The notes under the pieces were generated by a model. The model was not told where the DNA came from. It was given only the letters and a program-made list of their open reading frames with translations, and made no database searches. From the NCBI GenBank assembly GCA_009746045.1, contig RPFO01000412.1, positions 742,662 to 806,661 of the forward strand: a DNA stretch of 64,000 nt. The letters are read 5' to 3'. Every line of letters starts with the position of its first letter. Position 1 is the first letter of the stretch. This document shows positions 16,684 to 28,460 of the stretch, one piece after another. The stretch comes from Mesostigma viride. Taxonomy: Eukaryota > Streptophyta > Mesostigmatophyceae > Mesostigmatales > Mesostigmataceae. A program made the position numbers and the translations under genes.

Positions 16684-19600
16684 ATGGTGAACGCAGAAGA
16701 AGCGACTCGGGTCCTTGAGAACATGAAGCTAACTCCGGAGGTTGGTGGACCTGCGCAGCCTCTCGGCAACTGTTGCCGACTACTAATGCCCTTGCTGGCA
16801 TGCACCGTAGCCTGCACCGAATGGGCTCTCAAGTTGACGTCTGCGTCTTAGGGAACGTTTTCAACTGACCTGCACCTACGTGGTAATTGCATGGTGAATA
16901 TTTGCTTACGATGTATCTTGCCTTGCAGGAAGTTGGCAGGTTCGAAAAGGCATTCAAAGATCCGAAATTCATGGACATGATGCGAGAGTATGCCGAGGAG
17001 CTTCGAGACCCAAAGCACATGGCGGTAAGAAGCGCGTTGTCCAATTCTTCTGTATTTCCATGACCACGTGCGCCCGGTTTTTGCACATAAAAAATGTAAG
17101 AAACAGCATTTTGTACCTTGGAAACAGTTCAATTTCCTTTATTTTCGTCCTCGATCTGCTCTGGCCAATCTTCCTGCCCCACCAAGTCCTGCTCTAGTCA
17201 GCTAACCGTTGTTTCACTTTATTATGTCTTTGGTTACTCGTGCCATCAGGAAACGGAAGCTTATCTAAAACAGCTGGAGGAGCAGGGGCGCACCCAAGAA
17301 GTGTATGGTAAGGACGTCGAGCTCGTGCTCCCCAAGGCCGGCTTCACGGTCAAGGCGATCACCACGGGGAAGGACCCTGGCAAGAAAGTGTTCATTAATG
17401 TCTGTCATTCCGACAAGATTGACCGCGCTACCAGCACCAAGGTGGACAAGGGCTCCACCTGGGACATCCCGTACAGCCTCTCCAACCCCAAGGAGGACAA
17501 GGACAGATGTACGTGCTTTTGGATGTCTCTGGTGATGCCAACCGCCATCCCAAAATGGTAATGCCAACCCTCATCCCAAGAGGCCGTGTCGATGGTGACC
17601 TCAAATGGTATCAGTTGATGGTCATGCCAACCCTCATATCAAATGGCCATCCCAGTTGCCATTTCATATCAAGGAGACAACCAGCGCAGGCCAGAAATCG
17701 GGAGAATCCGGACCATGGTAGCTCGAGCCTGCCGTTATCTTGTTGGCGTGTTCGAGTCGTTCAGGATGATGAAGATGAATGGTGATGGAAATGTGTATCC
17801 TTGTGCATTGAAATTATGGCTGGCTTACGTGTAGAGCGACTAGATGACCTAGACGGTGGGGCCGGAAACAGCATGCTTGATCAGGGCGTGTGTTTCGAGC
17901 CTAACTGGCCGGGAGTGTCTAGTGGTGAGCACCATTGCTGCGATCGCTCTCCCACCATTTACGAGGAAATACCCGCAAATGGAAAACCACTGAAAAGGTC
18001 TAGCTAGTCAGTCATCACGTTAGCCATGCCATGATTCCAAACGTCCAAGAACTGCACACAGTGCAAAGGCAAAAAGCCGGAGGACAGCACTTTCAAATGT
18101 GCGGCGGGAACCAAAATCCTGCGTATGCCAGAAAACATTTCATATAGCCATCTCAGTTGCCATTTGAATGGCCATGTTACTTGCCATTTGAATGGCCATG
18201 TTACTTGCCATTTTAAATGGCCATGTTGCTTGTCAACTCAAATGACAATGCACGCCAACTCCTGCCCCTGTCGCTTTCCCCCCCCCCCCTTATACACGTA
18301 CGCCGATTCCTCCCCCTGCCGCCTCCCTTCCCCGTATACGTGCATGCCAACTTGTCACCCTGCCCCTTCCCCCCCTTATACATGCACGCCATGCCCTCTC
18401 CGTGCCTTTTCCCCCCTTATACACACATGGCCAAGGAACTGTCTCCAAATCCGCCAAACAACTAAAAAACGAGATTTACCTTCCTTCCCTTAAACATGCG
18501 CACCATCTCCCCCATAAAAACCATCGAACCGTCCCCCCTCCCCCACCCCCTCCCCCAGCGGGCCAGCCGTGCGCGGTGCACGACTTTGTGATCCACACCG
18601 AGGCATTTGAGCGCGCACGCGGCAGCCGCGTGTTCCGGGACTTTGTCGCCACCACCGCCATCGACAGTGTGGCGCGCCAGCGGGGGGTGGAGATTTCCAC
18701 CGACAGTGAGTACTCGACGGGGTGGTGGTGGCGGTAGAGGCAGTTGTGCGTGTGCAGGGTGAGTGTGTTGTTGTTGTTGGTAATGATGGTGATAGTGGTG
18801 GTGCTGCCTGATGGTTGTAATAGGTAGGTAGTGTGTCAATAACGGGGCGCGCCAGCTGGGGGTGGAGTGCAGGTTGTTGTGGGGGTTTGGGGTGGGAATG
18901 CTTGTACGCGAGCCGTGCAGGTGTGTGCAGGGGATGGGGGAGTTTGTACGCTCCTGATGCTGTGTCAAGTGCATTAGGAGCATGACCAGCCGGCCAGCAC
19001 AGGCATCGCTGCCTGTCGTAGGTGCTATGCTAGTTGTGGTGGTAAGGATGGTGTGTGCTCACGCGGGTACGTGCCCAGCGTTGCTGCAGTAGGCACTAGG
19101 GAGTAACGGTCGGCGCATGCCTGCCCCTGGACTATTCAATGCAGCAGCCGCCAGGCATGCGTGCTGGGTGGGGAATGAGTCAGCATATATGACATTTTGC
19201 TTACGACCGTGAAAGTTTTCTCATATGTGGCTATGTGCCATCGCCGCACTCCCCTGTGGAGCCCACTTTTTAAGTATGTGGCCATGTGCCATCGCCGCAC
19301 TCCCCTGTGGAGCCCACTTTTTAAGTATGTGGCCATGTGCCATCGCCGCACTTCCCTGTGGAGCCCACTTTTAAGTATGCGGCTATGTGCCATCGCCGCA
19401 CTCCCCTGTGGAGCCCACTTTTTAAGTATGCGGCTATGTGCCATCGCCGCACTCCCCTGTGGAGCCCACTTTTTACGTATGTGGCCATGTGCCATCGCCG
19501 CACTTCCCAGTGGAGCCCACTTTTTAAGTATGTGGCTATGTGCCATCGCCGCACTTCCCTGTGGAGCCCACTTTTTAAGTATGTGGCTATGTGCCATCGC

Positions 19601-22600
19601 CGCACTTCACTATGTAATCTACTTGTTTTTTTCTATGTGGCTATGTGCCATCACCAGGGATTCGATTAAGGTTTTTGCGCTAAGCGCCATGTGGCGTATT
19701 GAACTACGGAAACTAGCTTTGGCTCGGCCAATTTCGGCTTTTAGCCAATAAAAATTGGGCTGGGCACGGCCACGTGTGGCGACTGGCGGGCGGGCGAGTC
19801 GACTGGCTTCCCTGTTCACACAATGCTCCCTTCTACACCTGTCACCTGCCACTTGCGGGGGGCCTTCCGAGTCACTGAGTCCCGAGCGCAGAATCTTCAA
19901 GTATACTACGGCGTGGCGCGGCGCTTACTGGCCAGTCAGCTAGTGAGCGTCAGGCGACCAACGCGCGCGAGTCGACAGCCATGGGGCACTGGGCCATTGT
20001 TGACTGGCGGAAGGTACTCGCAGTACTACTAGGGAGACTTGCGGCGGAGAGCCGGCTGGAACTCAGATTGACACGGCCAAGTGTGGCGTCACTAGGTAGT
20101 AGCTTTGGATTCAACACGGCCATGATGTGGTGACCAGCAATTGCCAAGAAGCACAGCACCGCCACTTTGTGGCGTCTTGGGAACTGTCATCTGGGGGTAA
20201 TATCGCCTCAAGTCGCTAAAACAGGCGCTACACCGCCACATTTGGCGAGCAAATGCCGCTAATCGAAACACTGGCCATCACCGCACTTACCTACATAATC
20301 TACTCGTGTTTCGTATCTCTAACCCACCCGTCCTCATCTCCTCCTCATGCCTCCCCCATGCCCCAGAGTACACGCTGCCCAAGATGGCGTACAAGGGGAA
20401 CAACGGGACGCCCACTGTGCTGGCGTTCCGCAACCGCAAGGGTGGCCAGGGGACGCCAGATAGCAGTAGGAAGGGCGATACCCCCTCCTCTTCGGCCCCC
20501 GCCGTGCAAGGGGGTGCCCCCATCGCACCCGTCGGCGTGCCCAACGACCCGCTCATCTCCTCCCTCGTCGCAAACGCCTCAGGTGATGCCAGCAGTGCTG
20601 CGAGCAAGGCCGCCGATGCTGGCCCCGGCACTCGGAGCACCTTCTCCTTTGACAAGGGCAGCAGGAAGGGTGGAAGGCAGGGCCAAGACGGGAGCGGTGG
20701 GACAGGGCCATCGGCCAGGCCGTCGGCCCCACCAGGGTCCCAGGAGGAGACTCTCCCTGACGGCCTTGTGCGCCCGCGCTACCAGCTGGTGTACCAGGAG
20801 ACCAAGTCGTACAGCGACGCGTGGTGGGTGGAAGGGGCGGGAGGAGCACCGAGATGCCATGATAGGTGACCGCGTTAGAGGCCACGTCGTACAGCGACGC
20901 GTGGTGGGTGGGGGTGGTACGGGTGGGCTGGAAAGATGCCATGGTCTGTGGCAGGGCTGGTGCGCATACCGATGCAATGATAAGATGTTGGGGTCAAGGG
21001 AATAAGAGGTGAATGGCAGGCGGTGCTCTCTGTGCAGGCCATTGGTGAAGCCAGCATGGTACAGGCACACACGCAAAATGCAGAGGCACAGACACAGACA
21101 CACACACACACAAACGTACGCGCACACACATCTCCACACACACAGGCGCTTTGTGCATGCACACACATCCTTGCGTAGACCTTGCGTAGACACCCATGCA
21201 CACAGTCACAAAGGCGTGCACATGATGTGATCAAGGACAGTTGAGGACCTTGCGTGTGCTTACGGGCACATCGCCACATTTGATAGATGACATAGACGGC
21301 TGTCCCCAGATATTGCTTACACGAAGCTTTATTTATTTCTACGACCCATGCTGATGTTTGCTTTTCGTGCACCTGGCTGGCCCCAACCGCTGCCACATGG
21401 CGAACACAGGACGGATCCCACGATCCAGAATGCATCGGCCAATCGGAGGCCTTCCTCTGTGACCATCACTATCTTCCTGCACGACGTGGTAAGCGTGGCT
21501 TGCAACCCTTGCACGCACCCACCGTTGCAAGCACCCACCTTTATCAGCACCGTAATAAGTGAGCATCCTTGTAAGCGCACGACGCTGTAAGCACACTTCT
21601 TATACTACTCTCCTGCATGGTGTGATGCGGGTGGCTCAAGTAGCTATCGCGCTCATCAATAGCATCCGCTCCATGGATGGTTGCATGTGCTCCCCTTGGT
21701 CTGTTGGTCAACGCCAACGAGCCCTTGAGACTACCCCAACTCTTAACTATTTCTTGTCCCCTTAAATAGGTTTCTCTACTGCCTTTATAGCCCCGACGCT
21801 GTTCCTCACCCTCAGGCATGGATATCCCTGTCTCCCACCCAAGGCTAGTGAGAGTAAACAAGCCTCCCCAGATGACTAGAGCATCCCTAGAGGAAACCGT
21901 CCAGGAAAGAGCTTATCAAGCCCCATTTGATTACGAGTAAACCCTCTCTGCCTGTTAGGGCACTGCTACCTGAGAACTGTGCCCTGGTCTGCCTCAATAT
22001 CATATAAGTATGACTATATCACCTGCCTATTCCTCATAAAAGTATGACAATATCACCTGCCTATTCCGGCTCCCAAACCGACTCCCGCGCCCTGGCCACG
22101 TTGCACATAGAAAAGCCTGAGTACTAGTATGATTGTATTGCCTGTCTCGGCTTCCCTACCAACTTCCCTCCCGTGCCCTGGCCTCACCGCCTTCTGCCCC
22201 CACCTCTCCCACCCACCCGCCCGCCCTGCGCCCCATCCCTAACGCGCTCGCCCTGCGCCCCATCCCTACTGCACCTGCCCTGTGCCCCCACCTCCCCAAC
22301 ACCACCGCAGGCGAGCGCGTCGCAGATCGACCTGAACGTGTCCGTGCAACGCCTGCAGCTACGGGTCGAAGGCCGCTTCTGGCTGGACGTATCCTCTCTC
22401 TTGCCAACCCTTGTGTCATGATTCAATCAGAGCCTTGCACAGAACGTTGATTACCATAGTGAGCTGCCATGCTGTGACCACACACCCATGGCTTACAGTG
22501 CCCCCAACATCTTTGCGCCCCCAGTGGGCAGGCAGTTGCAACCTCGTCCTTTTTTTTCCCTCGTCCTTTGTTTCCTGAGAATGAATCCTGTTGCTTCCCC

Positions 22601-25058
22601 GCGCACAGATCCGCTCACCAATAGGGACAGACGAGGGTCGCGGTTGTGTGTACAGACGCAGGGGATCAGGTCGGGCAGTTGCTAGAGGCCTGGCGGGGCT
22701 TGCTTTTTTCCTTGGGCCTGCTTAGGGTTCGCTCCATTCAGGGCGAACAGGACATGGGTTCTCGTTGGCGTGGGTCACAGCCCTCTTCTTTCTTGGGGGA
22801 ATGTCAAGCTGTGCCCTCTGGTATTCACTAGCGGCCACAGTCCGCAGTTTCCTGGCCATCCAATGAGATGAGGCTACAAGGTACTGTGGTATTGGTGGAT
22901 GCGCTGCCCCGCCCGCAGCAGTCGATCACGATCTTACAAGTCGATCACAATCGTACAAGTCGATCACAATCGTACACTTAGGGGCTTGGTGGTCATGCTT
23001 CGAGGGGGAGCCGGTCGAGTATTTTGCATGTTGTCATGCAATCACGGAACACACCGCGGATGGTGTCTCTCATGCCACGTCACTTTAAACGTCCGTACTG
23101 TGTCCCTGCATAGGTTGCGCTGGCGCTTGCGCATGTGGCAGCGCCTCCCCTCTGCGGTGGCCACCTCGTCCTTTGTGTATGCCGTACTGTAGGCAGCAAG
23201 GATACTGCACTGTCGGCAGCAAGGATTCTGCACTGTCGGCAGCAAGGATACTGTACTGTCGGCAGCAAGGATACTGTACTGTCAGCAGCAAGGATACTGT
23301 ACTGTCAGCAGCAAGGATACTGTACTGCAGGCAGCAAGGATACTGTACTGTCGGCAGCAACCCAAATCCTTAGGCTATATTCCTTGACCACCAATCACCA
23401 CATCCTTGGTCCACCAAAATGGCCTCGACACTGGCCGGCTCGACGGCTGGCCCTATCTGCCTGGTTGCTCCTGCACCGCTGGCCCTCTGTGTCTGGTTGC
23501 TCCTGCACCGCTGGCCCTCTGTGCCTGGTTGCTCCTGCACCGCTGGCCCTCTGTGCCTGGTTGCTCCTGCACCGCTGGCCCTCTGTGCCTGGTTGCTCCT
23601 GCACCGCTGGCCCTCTGTGCCTGGTTGCTCCTGCACCGCTGGTCCTCTGTGCCTGGTTGCTCCTGCACTGCTGGCCCTCTGTGCCCGGTTGGTCCTCTTG
23701 CTTTGCGATTGGGGATGGCCGTCCTTCTACCCGGTGGTTGGTCCTGTTTTACTTGATGTTTCGGATGCGAGCAGCTGGAGCTGGTGTACCCGGTGGACGA
23801 CGCGCGTGGGCGCGCCCAGTTCAACAAGTCCAAGCAGACCATGGAGGTCAAGCTGCCCATCGTGCCGCCGCCCGCGCCGCCGCCCAAGGCAAGTGGGCAC
23901 GATGCAACTTTACAATAAAGGCAGATGATAGAAGTAGTGTATGAACTGGCTGACTATTTTCACCAGGCAGGCTGGCTGTTGCGGATCACTGTTTGGTTGG
24001 ATTTGCACCCTAATTTGATTTAAAGAAGCCTGTTATGGGTGAAAGTTTGTCAGTTGCCTCGTCCTTGGCTGTGTGGCATGCTGTGGCATTATAAGAAAAC
24101 CCAACTTTCCCGGCCCCGCTGCTAGAAACCGTGGATGAGCGAACGAGTTCTGGGCCCGCTAGTGTCTACCGGCAAAGGATGGTTGGCAGCCTTTATGCAT
24201 TCCACGCTGTAGAATGGCTTGGAAAAGAAAGCCTTCTCAAGAGTGCACTGGAACCTGCCGCCAAAGGCATGCAAGGTTAATTGTGTTGCATGTCCTTTTT
24301 GTTGCATTTGTCAGATTGAGAGCGGCTCCTGCTGGGTCTTTTCTGATCGATATGACATGTGATATCAGTGTCTTGGCTATGCTTGGAAGGCTCTTACAGG
24401 AGCGCACTTGATGGAAGCTGGGAATTTCAAACCCAGTTATGATTTCCAGCAGCCAACAGGCAGTTCTATCTGAGGGGAAGCTGGGATTTCTAGACTAACG
24501 CACCTGTATCGTTCTTACCCTACCAATCGTAATTGTTGAAAACCGCAGCCGTTTGTGGAGGCGGCAGCCGCCATGCTTGACCCCGCTGAGCCAGACGAGG
24601 CGAGCACCCGCGGCGAGAACCCCTCTGAGGACCTTTCCGATGACAGAGATGGAGATAATAATAGCACGGATGAGCCAGAGGGTGCTCGTGTGGATGCTGA
24701 TGCTGACGTACCCGACAGCGCACCACAGCAGACAGGCAGACCGGACCAGTCTGGTGATGCTGCTGCCACAAATGGCGCCGGCACAACCATGGAAGCTACA
24801 AGCACAGGGGGAGGACAATCACAGCAGGAGGGGTCCGCATGTGCTGAGAACGGGCACAGGGGCGCTATGGTGGAGGGGGGAGCAGTGCCCCAGCCTGGCC
24901 CAGGGGTGTCCAGTGCAAGCTTATCTAATGGTTGTGAAGCTGAGGGGGACACTGGTGTTGTAGCCGCTGCTGCACCGGCTTTGCCGGCTCAGCCTGTCAT
25001 TGCACCGCCGAAGCTGGTACCCAGGTTGCGGAGCAGCTCTGTGTTTGAACTTGATTGA
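16684..25058 (+). CDS. DNAAF2: DNAAF2 / Kintoun (PF13-type) dynein assembly factor
   Basis: DNAAF2 is a cytoplasmic PIH-domain co-chaperone needed to pre-assemble axonemal dynein arms. Nine exons: 16684-16740, 16929-17024, 17250-17508, 18559-18705, 20367-20823, 21410-21488, 22311-22388, 23775-23888 and 24549-25058. They sum to 1797 nt (598 aa plus TGA). PIH1 N-region: FEKAFKDPKFMDMMREYAEE, VFINVCHSDKID, WDIPYSL, then HDFVIHTEAFERARGS and SVARQRGVEI. A Gly/Ser-rich linker follows. The CS/p23-like domain has RYQLVYQE, VTITIFLHDV and LVYPVDDARGRAQFNKSKQ. The acidic tail ends SSSVFELD; human Kintoun ends in a similar LLYDLD. Intron 8 starts with GC (AAG/GCAAGT at 23,889), a GC-AG intron; the other donors are GT. 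Exon 5 could in principle end at other GT sites, but only 20,823 keeps frame with 21,410. The gene lies downstream of TMEM231 on the same strand. Confidence 0.95.
17671..17883. repeat. Dispersed ~215-bp repeat, copy 2 (DNAAF2 intron 3)
   Basis: Nearly identical to 8505-8720, with only a few substitutions. It sits in the same orientation inside the 1050-bp intron 17,509-18,558. Confidence 0.85.
19219..19650. repeat. ~51-bp minisatellite, ~8 copies (DNAAF2 intron 4)
   Basis: Each unit carries TATGTGCCATCGCCGCAC and GTGGAGCCCACTTTTTAAG. Length varies by one base in the T run. Both strands stay open across it because 51 is a multiple of three; these frames are not genes. A diverged further copy (GGCCATCACCGCACTTAC) appears at about 20,272-20,310, after a ~600-bp interruption. 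Confidence 0.93.
19669..20266. mobile_element. Possible short TIR element inside the 51-bp repeat
   Basis: The interval between the main 51-bp array and its stray last unit begins CGATTAAGG...ATGTGGCG and ends CGCCACAT...GCTAATCG. These read as imperfect inverted termini of roughly 40 bp. No coding capacity and no convincing target duplication, so a MITE is suggested but not shown. Confidence 0.35.
23190..23360. repeat. 23-bp minisatellite, ~7 copies (DNAAF2 intron 7)
   Basis: Unit approximately GGCAGCAAGGATACTGTACT plus GTC, repeated head to tail in the intron before exon 23,775. Confidence 0.93.
23452..23690. repeat. 32-bp minisatellite, ~7 copies (DNAAF2 intron 7)
   Basis: Units contain CCTGGTTGCTCCTGCACC followed by GCTGGCCCTCTGTG. 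A second tandem repeat in the same intron as the 23-bp array. Confidence 0.93.
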
Positions 25059-25129
25059 CCAAAGTTATGTCTATTAGGCAGAAGGTTCGCAGGACTTCTC
25101 TGCATCAATTACTGCCATGCATTATATAG

Positions 25130-26040
25130 GCAAAGCTCGGCTAAATTCTTAATGCATCATCCATGGGGATCGAGTCCCATCACAGGCGAACATGCGCATA
25201 GGCGTGGGCCACGTGCTAAGCTAAGCCTGACTAGTCTACACTACTGAGCACTACATATTCCCTAGGCTGGGGTTGCTGGGGTGGCAGGGGCGCCTGCCAG
25301 GGCTTAGTTGTGGTCGATGTGGATGACCGCCCCCCGGCTCCAGTATACTGGCTTCCCCCTTCCCCCCTGCGGTCTGCCGGAGCTGGAGGTAGTTCGGCCA
25401 TAGCTCCCGTCGCCGTTGTTGCTGCGCCAGGGTCAAGTCGTCGTCCAGCGCGTAGGAAGTCCAATGGAGCTTCTTGCGGCATGTAAGAAACAACAGCTTA
25501 TCCGCCATGTACTCAAAGGGGAGGAGCAGGGGAGCCGGTACGTCCAACCTTACCCCGCGCGCGGGGAAGGCGGACAGCATCCATCCTGAGCTGACCAGTG
25601 AGTTCCATGGCCGGGGGTAAGGATGTCGCGCTTAAACGCTATGGCAAGAGACTCGGAGTCCTCACCTGCCGGCTGGTCGAAGTGCTTGACGATGACATTA
25701 TGGCTGCCCTTGGTGATGGACATCGGTCTCCTCGCCCGGAGGTCGAGCGTCTGTTGCTTGAGCTGTACCGCGATGGTGGAGGCGGTGGAGGTGGTGTGGT
25801 GCTTCAGCATGTCCGCCCAGGTCTGGGTGGGAGGAGCATCGTCGGCTGGGCCAGCAGGTGCTGGCCGGGCAGCAATGTCTTTCACCGCCTGGGCGGTGAG
25901 GCCTGCGGTGTTTTGCAGGCACTCAATGGCGATGGCGTTGTCGTGCCGGAGGCGCTTGTCGATGTCGAGAGCTGGGCGGTGATGGCGCGGCCGGTGGTGG
26001 TCGGATGCGGTGGTGGCGGTGGCGGTGCTATTATTATCAC
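25130..26040 (-). pseudogene. L1-like ORF1 copy D with partial X flank
   Basis: Immediately downstream of DNAAF2. Minus-strand frames at 25,885-25,550 and 25,580-25,251 encode the ORF1 family: ITKGSHNVIVKHFDQPAGED, AFKRDILTPG, then LTLAQQQRRRELWPNYLQLR and a worn C-terminus. At least one frameshift separates the halves. A short X-type flank lies at about 25,130-25,250 (GTGGGCCACGTGCTAAGC, CTACACTACTG). Confidence 0.75.
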
Positions 26041-26216
26041 ATAATCAAAAGCACGTGACTGCGCTGTCACGTATGTGGGTACCGATAAAGGAGCTTTGAA
26101 CAATTACACCTCATCCTACACAATGAGGTGGGAAGGCGCCGGCCCTGGCTTCTCTCACGTACAACTGCCAGGCCCGGGCCTGCCACAGGGAGGACTCGAT
26201 CTCTGCATGTGTATCA

Positions 26217-26218
26217 TA

Positions 26219-26296
<78 letters not shown>
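26217..26296. repeat. (AAGT)n tetranucleotide microsatellite
   Basis: About 19 head-to-tail AAGT units. Confidence 0.97.
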
Positions 26297-26492
26297 CTTG
26301 CGTGCGTTGCGCAAGGGCATGCCACGGAGTACTATGCTAATCTCATGAAAATAACTGGTTGTCTCCTTGATAACTACACAAAAGTTACGAATATCATCTG
26401 CATCATGCCCCAACCCCTGCCACCTCAGACTAGGGAATATATACCAATAGTGTAGATTAGTCAGGCTTAGCCTAGCATGTGGCCCACGCGCA

Positions 26493-27416
26493 TTAATTAA
26501 TTAATTAATTAATTATCAACATCACTCCGTTGGGAGTCAATGTAGCACATATCCCTGAGAAGGGGCATATGGCTTTTAATACATCCTAGGCTACTTCATG
26601 CAAGGGTGGGAATGTAAGCTACCCGTGCTCTAGGTGCACCAGGGCACCCGCACCACCATGCTGTCTCAGGTTCAACCCGCCTAAGGGGGGGATCCTGGCA
26701 CGGGGGAGGAAGAACATCATGGCTATACAAGAGCTAGGACAGGGCTTCTCGACAGAGAGCATCTCTCTGCATGGCATAGCATGGCTAAATTCTTAATGCG
26801 ACATCCATGGGGGTCCCATTATAGGCATGGCTTGGCTAAATTCTGAAGGCAACATCCATGGGGGCCATTATGGGCGCACATGCGCGTGGGCCACATGCTA
26901 GGCTAAGCCTTACTAATCTACACTACTGGTATATATATTCCTAGTCTGATCGAGGTGGCAGGAGGGGGCTGCCAGGGCTTGTGGTCAACGTGGATGACCG
27001 CCCCCCTCCAGTATACCCACGCGCATGTGCGCCCATAATGGCCCCCATGGATGATGCCTTCAGAATTTAGCCACGCCCTGCCTATAATGGGACCCCCATG
27101 GATGTCGCATTAAGACTTTAGCCATGCTATGCCGTGCAGAGAGATGCTCTCTGTCGAGAAGCCATGCCCTAGCGCTCTTGTATAGCCATGATGATCTTCC
27201 CCCACATGACATACTCCCCCTTAGCTGGGCATAGTGTGAAGATCATGAGGGTGCAGGTGCCTTGGTGCACCTAGAGCAAGTGTTGCTTACATTCCCACCC
27301 TTGCAGGAAGTAGCCCAGAATGTATTAAAAGCCATATGCCCCTTCTCAGGGATATGTGCTACATGTACTCCCAACGGAGTTATGTTTCTTTTAATCATTC
27401 TTTTAATTAATTAATG
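26493..27416. repeat. Inverted pair of X retroelement ends (long palindrome)
   Basis: The left arm (26,520-26,937) is X in minus orientation, preceded by an ATTAATTAATT tail at 26,493-26,514. A short ORF1 end follows (GGCAGGAGGGGGCTGCCAGG). The right arm (27,020-27,400) is X in plus orientation ending in ACTCCCAACGGAGT and a TTAATTAATTAA tail. Arms share GGCGCACATGCGCG / CGCGCATGTGCGCC at the centre and CATCCATGGGGG words. They are similar, not identical. Confidence 0.85.
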
Positions 27417-27431
27417 CCCCAACCATCGTCA

Positions 27432-27735
27432 CTAGATGGGGATGTAATCCTCATCTGAGCTGTCCTCTACTGTAATGGCAGACGAGGCGGTAGTGTAGCG
27501 GCTATCCTCAGGGGCAATAACCTTCACCTGCGGACTTCTACCCTGCATTCTAGCAATGAATGCGCGGCACGGGGCCCGTGCATTGGGAAAAAACAGGAGC
27601 ATACCCCTCAGAAAGGTGCTTATCGCAGACGGCAGCCCATTTCTCCTTGTCTATCTTGAGGGCGTGGAGTATAGATAGTCCCAGAAGCCCTGCATCCTCA
27701 AGCAATTGTGTCACATAGGTCCGGGATGCGCCGCG
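27432..27735 (-). pseudogene. Fragment of an unrecognised protein, one frameshift
   Basis: Minus strand reads TYVTQLLEDAGLLGLSILHA, LKIDKEKWAAVCDKHLSEGY, then (after a shift at a run of six T near 27,588) RAFIARMQGRSPQVKVIAPE and a Ser/Asp-rich end SSDEDYIPI before a TAG. It lies directly beyond the X tail. Origin unknown; a transposon protein is likely given the setting. Confidence 0.45.
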
Positions 27736-28460
27736 TCAATCGGCCGTGCGGGGCGTGCGCAAGTTTGCCAGTGGTGGGTTGCGACGGGACATGCAAGGGG
27801 ATGTGTATCATTGTATCATGCATGGTTAGGAAGGATACACAGCCCTGGGCGTGGGGAGGGAGATGCAACCTTCGGTAAGGTGCGCAGGGGCACTTGCTCA
27901 AACTAGCTGTCCAGACCTACGTTAGGTTCTATGAGTTTGAGTCCTAGGTTAGATAGACACCCGGCCATTCCATTCCGTCATGCACCCGTTCCGTTGATCG
28001 AGGATTTATGATTTTACAGCAGAGGTACGTGCGTGTACATGCGCCGGCCACGATACGCATGATTGTCTCTGTGATCAACATCTGTGATCGAACATGGACA
28101 CTTGGAGCTTACTGATCCACCAATTGCGCCCGTGTATCTTCAACCGTGTGTTCACCAACTATGTGGTCGCATGGACTCCACATTAAATTGTCTCCTGTTA
28201 TTAAGTCACATTTTGGCGAATTTATGTGAAGTGAGACAACTAGCTAGTGGCGTACCTCCCAATTCAGCACGTGTTCAATGATAACTGTGTATCAACTCCA
28301 ACTGCAGATACTAGCATTATTACATGATAGTTAGTTGTCAAAGTGCGAGAGGAAGGTAGGACATGTTGGCTTGTCAAGGTGCCATTCGATGACAAATTCT
28401 GATTTCAGGCCATGCAGCAGGTTCTCGGATGCAAGGAGAAGGCGGCGCAACCTAGTGCCC
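27736..28460. other. No gene recognised; 3' flank of the DUF2358 gene
   Basis: No exon or repeat was recognised. The right-hand part presumably holds the 3' UTR of the minus-strand gene ending at 28,461. Confidence 0.4.

Noticed and set aside
24555-25058. Separate 167-codon gene starting at a GTG
   Set aside because: It is the last exon of DNAAF2, entered from an AG acceptor at 24,548.
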